Shown here in pieces: positions 44,601 through 56,000 of a DNA stretch of 64,000 nucleotides (position 1 is the stretch's first letter; the number at the start of each line of letters is the position of its first letter). A model generated the notes under the pieces. The model saw only the letters and a program-made list of their open reading frames with translations, searched no databases and was not told the origin of the DNA. The stretch is from Xiphias gladius (Eukaryota > Chordata > Actinopteri > Istiophoriformes > Xiphiidae), in NCBI RefSeq assembly GCF_016859285.1, contig NC_053420.1, forward strand, positions 8,931,001-8,995,000. Direction: 5' to 3'. The position numbers were made by a program, and so were the translations under genes.

Positions 44601-46971
44601 AGAGCATATCCAGTCTGCAATGTGAATGAGTCACTGACAATTTCTGTGTGAATACCTTCCCCTCTGGATTGTCTTAATTATTTTTCAAAAAAACATTTAC
44701 AAATATAGAGTATGTTTCTCTGCGGTGCAGACTATAATCAATATTCGGGAACATGAGCAACTGTAGACCAAAGCTATAAACCAAAGACCTATGACAATAA
44801 ACAGTACAGGGAATAACAGGAAATTCTTGCAGGTGCCAGAAAATATATTCTAGCTCCAGGCAATGTCCTGCCTGTTGTCACAGTCACCTTTACCAAAAAC
44901 TAACATTTGAACCTACACTGTGATTGAGATGTAAATTCTTGAGTCATGCAACAGAGAATGACTTGGAATATGATAAGATTTCAATCAATCTACTGCAGAT
45001 AAATTAACCCAAAGTTTATTTTTTCCCTATTTTCCTATCTACTGCTTGGTTTTCAGAGGTTCCCTATATTGATATTCGGTTCTGACAATCTGATCATGAC
45101 TGCCTACATATTATGGCATTGCACTTAAGGAAATAGCCTGTTGCTCTAGGCGAGGTAGGTTGCTCTAATATGTGAGGCCTCGTGTAAACAGTGGCTAGCA
45201 TTTGACAAATTGTTGTCACACCTTTCTCAGGAGGTAAAGATCAACTTCCAGTTAAAGATGCCCTGTGGAGTTTTCTTGTAAAAAAAAAAGTCTCTGTTTA
45301 CATTCAGTGTTACCAAAATGCATTTTGTGTATCCTTGTGGTCTAACGGACGTGTAGGATGCATTTCCTCTCTCATAAAAAATTGCAAAGGCAATTTTTCT
45401 CAAAACCGTGAAACATTTGAAACCCAGAACAGGTTCCAGCACAGACAAAACATTGCTCGATAATGCTACTAATTCCACAGCGTACCTTTAACCATCATTG
45501 CCAATTTGTGAGTCTTCCAAGACACTATGAAAGGCTGGAAAACTTGGAAATGTTACATTTAAGCGCAGCCTAACAATGAATGAATGATGAATTCAAAGTA
45601 CTGGAAAGAGCTCACCAAGGGGTCTAAGTGTAAAGTACATACGTTTTCCCTGTGAGAGGAAATAACTTCACTTAATAATGAACTTAATAATAGGATTAAT
45701 TCATACTGTATACTGTACTATAGACAATTTATTCACTGTATTTTGATGTTGGTTTCATGTAATGTAGGACAACAGCAACTTTATTAGAATCAATATTGTT
45801 GAAAATTACAAATCACCTGGTATTACCAGATTCATAAAATCACAGTGCAACAAGCAGATATTGGATAGAGGCAAATGCTTTTTTTTTTCCAAGTCTTACG
45901 ATTAACCACCTCAGTCAAGTAAAGTTAATAAATGCCTAGCATGAAGTTGGCTTTCTAAACAGCGACATTTCTGCAAATTCCCTGAAGCCATAGCAACACA
46001 GAATCCATTACAATTAATATTCTATCAGTCTATTTTAGAGAAGTTACATTTGTCAAAATAAATTTAGTAACCATGTGGTTAATGAAAGAGTGCTAAGTAC
46101 AAGTAGAATCCCTGCTACGAATGGAACTGACAGATCACAAAAAATGTTAATTTGATAAGCAGGTACTCATTTGAACATCAAGCCAGCATACTGTGGCTTA
46201 AAAAGAAAACAAAAACTCTTGAATAATGATAGGTTAAGCCTGGTAATAAATTACATCATGACGTTGAAACCGTACACTCTGGTTCTAATTTTAAGAGGAT
46301 TTTATTTTTAGGGAATGTGATAACCCCCAGTATACAGCAAGCAGCTGCATGGCATGCAGCCTCAGGTGATCATGTTATGTGTAATGAAATGTATACTGAG
46401 AGTCTGCAGTTGAATCAAGCTCAGAGGTAATGCTTGGTAGACCTTTTAGACAAAAAGCATTTTTGACAATCAAACATTTGCTTTAAGATCTGCCATGATA
46501 GGTTTTACTTCCGTGCCTCTTTCTGGCGAAGAAGCTTCTTTCTTACTTCTGAAGCAAATTATCTGTTCAAATGATCAGTCCCTCCAGACCTTTGTGATCT
46601 TCCAAATCACAACAATTAATAAATTTAACTAAGCCTAGCATTTCTCAAGGAGGTTTGCAATTTTGCATAATCTCCACAATATTTCAATATAAAATTATCA
46701 AACTGGAAGAGTACATTTGCAATTCAGCCAAGCACTGCAATGAAATAATCCAATTAAGAATCTGCAAAGGTTGAATCAAATCACACATCAAAAAAACCTG
46801 TCTAAAGTTGTTCAGCACCAAAGGAACTTTCTTGCCATCAGTTGAGGCTCTCAGGCAGGGCTTCTGCTTAAACTGAATCCTTAAACAAATTCAATCTATT
46901 CTACAAAATAGAAAAATAGATTAGTAGAGCTGTAATTACCGTACTTAAATCCCATCTATCATCTATTGTAG
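38671..46971. other. Spacer between genes B and C
   Basis: About 8.3 kb with no supported gene. It contains a short TTAGTCAG-type tandem array (44206-44248), a perfect inverted repeat at 43211-43237 and T-rich runs near 42545. Short ORFs around 41913-42208 do not resemble a family I know. Promoter elements of gene C should lie near its right end. Confidence 0.5.
44206..44248. repeat. Short tandem repeat, unit TTAGTCAG
   Basis: About four to five copies of an 8-nt unit, the last ones degenerate (ttggtcat, tcagctag). Confidence 0.8.
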
Positions 46972-47062
46972 TTGGGGAAATCTTGCTAAATCCATCCAGG
47001 AATCAAAGGACCCACAATGTTTAGAAGATCAAAAGTGACAGATGGGACAACCACTGGCCAAG
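46972..47062 (+). CDS. igfn1: Gene C exon 1: 5' UTR end and start codon
   Basis: Coding 47017-47062 encodes MFRRSKVTDGTTTGQ and ends in phase 1 at gtaagc. An acceptor-like cattattgtag-type site (tctattgtag, ending 46971) suggests an untranslated exon upstream, as in gene A. The RRSKVTD similarity to gene A supports the start. Confidence 0.75.
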
Positions 47063-50000
47063 GTAAGCATTAAAGTGTTATTTTCTCCAAGAGGCATTAA
47101 AGAAAAACATCCAATATTAAGCTAGTGTGTGATGTTTATTTTTGTTCTTTTATTACAAACTCTGAAGATCCCTTAGCAACACAGAAGTGACACATAGCCC
47201 AATAAAAACTATAATCTGAACCTGGAGGGAATCTTCTGAAAGAATTAGTGAATACTGCCAACCCCAAATCTAAAATGAACCTTGTTTTTAATGTATGTTT
47301 CTCTACAATAGCATAATAATAACTACCAAAACTTCATTATTTGTAGTAACCTACTTAATCACTGAGTACATTCAGGATCTTTGGATGCAGTTGCCTTATA
47401 GTTAGGAAAGCCTATATAAAATTTCTAACTTATATTTAATATAAAGGTAAGTTCGGTAAATATTGGATCTTAACAGAGTCTGACAAAGTAATAAGATGAC
47501 AAATTTCCAGGTCAGAGTAACAGAATTGATAGAATGAAGTTGGCAAGGAGATTTATCAATTAATAAATCTAAAGGAAACTGTGAATATATCTATTAACTG
47601 TTTGTATTATTTTCGGATTTCTACTGTATCTCTGTTAGATGCATCAAAATGGTTGATAACTTGCTATTATCACGGCTCAGTCTTACTCACAAAGACGTCA
47701 GCTTATGTTTTCAGACTTTGAATGTAATACTTTTCAAATTAGGCTGACTTTATTCAGGAAGGTCAAAGCTGCAAATTGTCCATCAGCAACCATATTTAGA
47801 CTTCACAACAGCATGTACACATAGTGTATTCAAAGCCAACAGGAGCTCATAAGTAGGTGAACATACTTTGCAGACTGATCACAACATTGTACACTGAACA
47901 GCAGAGGAACTTTATGAGCCCAACACTCCTGTGCACCTGAAAATGAGCATCAGAATCAGACATTTTCCAAACACATATGTCTTTTTGAGCATTGATAAGT
48001 TACAGTACGCATAAATTGTATTCTGGTGTAACCGGACATGGACAAACAAGAAAAATGTTTTAAAAAATGCTAAAAATATTACATTGATTAACCTGTGTAG
48101 ATGTGATTTAGCCTCTTCTGCCAAATCTCACAATGTAGCCATTCAATACACCAAATGCTTCTTTAGTGTTTTTTTTCCTGTCCCTCAGTTTAATTATTTT
48201 AGTCTAATCCATAATCCAATGCTAATACCACGTTGACATGTGCTGTATATGCTCTTTAACATGTGCCTTATCAGGTCCTGATGCAGAACATTTCAGTGGT
48301 AAAGAAGGTAGGCTTAGGGGACAATAGAAAAGCACATCAACAGCTGTGGTTTTCTCCCTACTGCTCACAAAGGCATGAAGAGCTGATATGCAATGGATTT
48401 ATTAATATAGTGTATAAGCGTACATATACTATGTACGTGGATATGTAGGTGCATCACTACATATCTGTTCTCAGGTTGAATTTCAGGCATGAATTCCTGA
48501 AGAAAAAGGTTAAAAAGATAAATGTTATTGAAATGTAAATGTAATGAACATTGACACAAGAAAGCCATCTACACCAGAGCCACACTGTGTAGATCCAAAT
48601 GATGATAAACTGAGTAACAATAACATTCTAATACGTCATGTATTAGAATGGGTCTCAGCATGGTTTATGTGAATGATGATTTGATTACAAAAAAAGAGAT
48701 TTTGAAGGCTGGATATCATCATGGTCATGTTTTTCATTATTGTTTCATAGTGTTTACGAGGGTTTACTTTTAAAGTGTCAAATGTATTCTCACTAACATT
48801 TGATTTTCAATTGCTGACAGTGGGGATCAAGAAAAAATCTAAGGTCCCCGGAGTGATGATTACACAGTTTACTGAGACACTGCCAGAGGGAAAGAGCCAT
48901 CCAGACTTCACCCGCAAGCCAATTGCTTTGACCATCCAAGAGGGTAGGACTGACAGGAGAAAAAGAAACAATTTAAACATTAATATCACAAAATTTACAT
49001 GATTCTGCATAATGTATTAGATCCATGAATTTTGCACAAGGGCAGAGCACTGCCATTCAACTCCTGTGTCAGCCAGATAAAATTAAACACACACTGACTT
49101 TGATTTAAGCCCAAACAGACCAAAAAAATCTACGTTGTTACAATTTTGCATTAGAGAAATTCTCCACTGTTTTATTATATCATGTATCAATCATACTATT
49201 AATATTCCATATCAATTAATGTGTATATTATAAATCAATAATCATACTAAATAACCCAGAAATATTTGAATAAATATATTTTGGCATCTTTTTCATGTGT
49301 ATCCAAAAGGATAAAAATATTAGGTGACCTTACCGTCTTTTTTTTTTTTTTTACAGGAAAATTTGCTTTTTTTAAAGCCATTGTCACTGGAGACCCAAAG
49401 CCAATGGTAACATGGAGCAGAAATAACGGAGATGTGTCCGATACATTGAGATACCAAACCAAATACGATCCCAATTCCAATGAGCATACATTTGAGGCAA
49501 GTGATATAGTCTATTAAATTGCAGTTATAATATACAGTAACATGCTGATGTAAAGGAGCTATAGAAATACCAGAGTGAAAAATATATAAATAAAAAGAGG
49601 TGGACAGAGGAAAAAAAAGAAAAATGTGATTTGATAACATCAAGGTCATTCATTCTTCTGAACCCAACGATTTGTTTTGCCTGTTACTTTTTCTAAAATA
49701 AGGGTATTTCACTCATCCTGAGAGGAGCACACTCAACAAAAGTCAGTTTCATCAACTAGGCTGGACACGCCTACCCCCATATCCTGTCAACTCACTGCTG
49801 TTTGCTGTTGAAAATGTAAAACAAAAGGCATGCAGTTACACATCAGGAGGCCATCTGCCTATCAAGTGTGCAGAGTCCGTAACTGGTCTACAGTGCTTTA
49901 ATCCAACTGGTCCGTTGTGTGCAATATGTCACAAAGGGATACGTATCTATTTCTATTACAGTTCACTGGATAGCAGTGATTCCCAACCAGGGGTACTTGT

Positions 50001-53000
50001 ACCAGTGAGTACATCTGCAGCTGCCAGGGAGTACAGGGAAAGATTGTGAAGTAGCTTAGCTAATTAGGAAAAAATAAAAACTATAACTTGATTTAAAAAA
50101 AAGGAAGCAGAAGCTGAAAGTGACTGCAAGAAGTAATGGATAAATAGTTGAAAAATTCAACTTCCTCCACTCCATGTGGTAGTGGTACAAATGCAAACCA
50201 AACCAAACCTATTGAAAACCATTAAAAACAGATCAAGCTTAACATCAACCACAATATCCACTTTTACATAATCAATCACGTTAAAAAACATCTAAAATAA
50301 AATCGATTGAACTTAACACATTTGGAATGAGACTAGAGTGTGACCTTCACTATCTGAAAGCTTCAGCATTTCAGATAGGGCTGTGGATGTACATAAGACA
50401 AAAAAGGTTTGGAACCACTGCTATATCGTATAAAACTTACTGACAAAGCCAACTACTTCACCCACTGGATCCATTGTATTTAGCATGTCTTATATCTCTC
50501 AGATGCCACATGTTATGCCAGATCAAGCGGATACCTATAAATGCTTTGCCACAAATGAATATGGACAAGCCGTGGTCACAGTTGTCCTCAATGTTATTGA
50601 AGGTAAGGGCTGCTTGCTTGCTATGCAGATGACAAATGAATCCAAGTGTTATTATAGAAAGTAATTTAATCCTGGACAGCATGCTTATTCAAGTATTCTC
50701 CCAAACCTACTTCAAACTGAGTATACTTGTACCCAAATTTGATACTTCACTAATATATACCCTTGAGTCAAATAAACTCATTTCATTACTTATCTTTCAG
50801 CATTCCCTCTGTAGGTTGTTTAATTACATGATTGTAGAATAATGTAAGTGCCTTCTTTTCTCCTTTCAGTTGGTTTCAAAATGAACAAAGCCCAGCAACA
50901 AGCAGCAGAAGCCACTGATGGGAACTTTAAGACTGTGCTGAAAAGGAGAAGGTGGGTTTGAGTTACTATATTGAGGGTGTCCTCTACAGAATTACAAGAC
51001 TGATTAACTGATTAACCCTATTTAAATTTCTAGTAAGATCCGTCCCAAATCTGAGCAACCTGGGAAAAAAGAGGGGGAGATTGATCCTAAATTTTGGGAG
51101 CTCTTACTTAGCGCTGATAAGAAAGACTATGAGAGAATCTGTGCAGAGTTTGGAGTCACTGACTTTCGCTGGATGCTCAAGAAACTGAGTGAAATGAAGA
51201 AGGAGAGAGAGGAAGAACAAGCTGAGGTGTGTGATTTGTGATATTTGCATGTTGATTTGTTTGCTTTTTTTCTGATTTTAAGACTTGATGTTGACGATAC
51301 ATGCTTAGACACTGTAATTTCTATGAAAGTTCATTGCGGTAACAGAAGGTAATCTCTGTAACCATTTATCTGAAATGATATCCATTTGCTTTCTTCTTGA
51401 TACTTATTTATCATCCTGTTTTTGTCCCAGTTTGTCAGAAACCTCTCTAACCTAAGACCTATTCAGGTCAATGCAGATGGTACTGTCTCTTTTGAGATTG
51501 ACATGGACCTTCTGGACCCAAGCAGCTCAATCTACCTGTACAAGGTTAGTGTGGAAAACTAAATTATAACTCCTGCAGCTAGTAGCCCTTCTAGATAATA
51601 CTTGATAACACTTTAGGGAGTCACGCACAGAAATCAGTAGGAGTCATCCTAAATTTCAACCATCCCGGAACTAAACTGCATTGTATATTTCCCCTGCAGG
51701 ATGGTGAAATGATTCCATATACAAAGGAGTTGGGAGATAAGATGAAGCACAGCCTTAGACAAGTGGGGAAAAAGTATATTTTCAGTATGAGGGACCTTAT
51801 GCCAGAAGATGCTGGATTGTACCAGTTGGATGTAGAGGATGTGAACATGTTTTCCACTGATTTTAAAAGTAAGTTTTACATTTCACACATGGCAAATTGG
51901 TAAAGCAAAAGAAGACAACCTTTTGATTCATAAGACGAAATAGCCCTTATTAAAATAAATAGTAGCAACTGCGTTTTAATAATCATCATTCGTGCAGATG
52001 TAAGAAACAATTTTAATATGAAATGAATCACTTGTTATTTTTCAGTTCCCATGGTGGATTTCTTGGTGAAAATTCAGGAAGTGAAGGCAAAGGAGAGAGA
52101 AGATGCTGTGTTTGAGTGCGTCCTGTCAAATCCCTTCTCCAAGATTTTGTGGTTTGGCAAGAATCTGCCACTGGAGCAAGGGGATAAATATGATATTGAG
52201 GTCTCAGAGGACAAGCTCATTCACAGGCTGGTGGTCAAAGACTGTATGGTAGTAGACAAAGGAATTTATTCTGCCTGCGCAGGAATAAAATCTTGCAATG
52301 CATGGCTTGTCGTTGAAGGTAAGATACACTTCATCAAAATACTGATAATAATCAATGATGGATGATAATTACAGTTTTCAATTTGAATAATAATGAAAGA
52401 ATGAGACGCCTGATTCATCTAGCCAATTACTGCTTTCAATGTCATAATATGGCATTTTTAAGTGTTCACTCACTGCAGATCTCCTACTTTTTTTTACAAA
52501 TCAGCTGACAAAGACGCACCAAAAGGTAAAAAATCAGTAAGAAAAACAACAAGGGCAGGAGGATCTGGAATAGACTTGCAGAAGGTTGCCCAAGAGCAAC
52601 AAGTAAAACTGGAGAAGGAAAGAGAAGAAAGAAAAGAAGAGATTAAAGCTGCTAAAGAAGCTACGGCAGCTGCACCTCCACCTGAAACACCTCCAGCTCC
52701 TGCACCCATTAAAGCTCCAGCTGTACCTAAGGCACCGAAAGAGCCTGAACCAAGTAAGAGCACGGACTGTTAGGTTTATTAAACAGGGTGTTGAATTCAC
52801 AAACAATTTAGTCATATTTGGAAGTCATTATAAAACCAAACCCCTGTTAATTTTACAAACCTGTACCATAGGCAACAACAATATTGTTGGATTTCATTAT
52901 GTCTACATAATTTAATAAACGGCAGTGGTTTGGGGGAAAGTTAATAATTACCAGAGCTCCAACAATTAATGAATTAATTGATCAGATGATCGACAGAAAA

Positions 53001-56000
53001 TGAATCGGAAACTCTGATGAAAAATAAATAATAATTTTTGTCATTTTTTTTAAGCTAAAATGACAAACATTTGTTTGTTTCAGCCTCTCAAATGTGGGGA
53101 TTTAAACTTTTCTTTGACACATATGAAAGTAAAGTGAATATCCTTGGGTTTCAGACCATTAGAAAGACAAAACAAGACTTCTGAAGATGTGACATTGGAA
53201 CCTTTGTTTTATCGATTTTCATGTAATACTTGCTATGGTAATTTGTTGATATGTCACTAACTAGTTTTAACGGTTCATAGGAATAGTGAACGAGCCAACA
53301 GCAGTGGCTTCAGATCCACCGGTTGTGGAGATAGTAAGCGCCGGTAAGAAACTTGAATGGTTTTGGTAACCTCTGCATGCATTCACAGTTGAATATGACA
53401 GTAATTTGACATATACTGGCTTCAGTTTCCAGTTTGTTTATCCTGATAGGTTTTACTGTGATAAACATGTGTGCTTCAAAATGTTGTTTAAGTCACTGTT
53501 GAGGTGTAATGTTTTGACGTTACTTTAGGTTTTGTTGTGTTGTGTTGTCATCTCATTATATAATTGGCTGCCTCCATAAGGTCAGATATTTCATAATGGT
53601 ATTTTGCTAATTTAGATTTACTTTGCAAGATTCTTAGCCTGGCTGGATAGACAGGTCAACTTGCTACTACACAGTTGTGTACTGGGGTCTGCATCTTGCT
53701 GACTGACTAAATGTCAGTTTTGTGTTTTGGTTCATGATATCTTATACTGAAATATGCTCAAAATTACTTTTAATTAGGAAATTAATAAAAGCAGACTCTT
53801 TTCATCTATCCATAACTTACTCTTTAAATCTTACATCATATTCACCTATTGAGATGCATCAACTGGTATTTGCGAAGAGATTGATTTCTGCTTTAGGAAC
53901 CATACCAGTGCTTTCTCATGTTTTGGCCCATTTTTATGCAAATCACATAAGACTATTTTTCAAAGCATGCTGTAGTTTTTAAATTTTTTATGATTGTGTT
54001 TTCCCCACCATTCAATAAGCAGCCACTGATTCATTTCACTGTCATATGGAAATCATCTTGAGGAGATTTGAAGAATGCCTGAGTGAGGTGACTGACGCTT
54101 TACTGTCAGTGTAAGTGCAGACTGGCCTGGACAGTTATCAGTAACAAACATGATATAACAGGGATTACCTTTTGTAAGTAAGTAAGTTCACTGGCAGCTG
54201 ACCTTTACACTCCCATCCAGACACATTAAGACATTAATGTCTTAATGTCTTAATTAAGACATTAATGTCTTAATGTCTTTGAACTTACCTCTGTAAGCTC
54301 AAAAATTACTTATTGGACATGATTTTGGAAGCGACTGACAGTAGGCTGTAACAGTTTCCTAAAACTACTACTAAGCCTTCCTGATAACTTTCTTACACAT
54401 CAACCACGTTAGATACGTCAGATTATCCAAATACTAAGCAGAGCTGATTCTATCAATATGCTCTGTATGTGCACAATCAGATTTGACAGACTTTGTACTG
54501 CACATCATTGCATTGTCGCACCAACAGTCTCCGAACAAAACCTAATTAAGAATTAGCTAATTTAAACAGCACCCACAGTTTAACAAAGACGTTAAATTAA
54601 TTAAAATTGCTTCTGCCAAATATTCTCACCTAGCTATATGACATGATTTGTTTCAACATAAAGCAGCATTGCTGACCTGTGTGAACACACACTCTCCGAA
54701 GTTAACTGCCAGCTAACACCTGTTAGCAATTAGCTAACAGGTGGTAGCTAACATTAATGCAATTGCTAGCACTTTGGCTAATCACAAAAGTTAGTGTGTT
54801 ATATGAACAGAGCTTTCTTTTGAGACTTTGATTACTTACATATCCTGACTGCTGTTGTAGTCTCAAGATGACAGGCTTTACAATCAACTTACAATCAGTC
54901 AGATTCGAATTATATTGCCTAATATCAGAAATCAGAAAGTTTGCCTCAACAATCTCTACAGCATACGACACCCTCTGTCCTTAAACCCTCAAAACAAGAA
55001 AAACTAGAAGAATAAAGTAGAGACTGAGAATCCTGTCAGCCAAAACATTAGAAATTTCTCAAAATAGTGTGGCTTTATTCTCATAATATTGTGACTTTTT
55101 TCTTTTAAAATCTCTCTGATGAGACTCTGACTTTTATTGTGATATTACTTTTTTTTTTTAAATCTCATTATTTCTCCCTTAGTGTGGTCTTAATAGTCTA
55201 TCATATTCAAGAAGCAGTCATACCAGCATTGCCCTGGCAAAATTTAATCGAACACTGGCAAAAAGCAGACAGGGTATCACTGTCCTTGTATTATTTCACA
55301 GGTCAAAAAAAGGAGATAGAAACCTGCACAGAGTGAATAAGCTGGGATCAGTGTGTGGCAGCAAGCATATGCGCCTCATCCCTTTTCTCTGTGAAAATGA
55401 CTCCAGCATCAGGTGACTAACAGCTGCAGTAATTCCAAATTGTGTAAGTGCTATGCGAAATCAACTGGACTTGCTTGACGTTCTTGATGACGTTTCGCCT
55501 CTCATTTGAAAGGCTTCTTCAGTTCAATTCCATTCAAATCCAGTTGCCTTTTCATAGCACTTAAAGAAAAAACCATGACCTGGATGACTGAGAATCTTCA
55601 CAGAGATACCTCAGAATATGTTGATTTTTAACCAACCACCAGGCACACAGTTGGCCACCAACGTCATTAGATGTTGATATTTGGTTGAATGTAGGTTGTG
55701 AAGCCGGGTGATCAGAATTTAACGTCAAGACAAAATCTAATGCCCACGTCAGTTTGACAGAGAATAATGATGACAGCTGACGTTGAGAATTTGTTGGTTT
55801 TAAGTTGTAATGTTAAGTAACCCAAATCCAAACGTCTCATGCCAGCGCCATCTGGACATAGAATAGCAACATTCTAGTCATGAGGTATGGTGACCAGAAA
55901 CCCAATGCCTGCTAAACTTTGTTATGTCAGTTAGCCATCGTTGGGTTTTGACGTCGATCCAATTTTCCTTTCCAACTAAAATTTAACATCTGTCCAAAGT

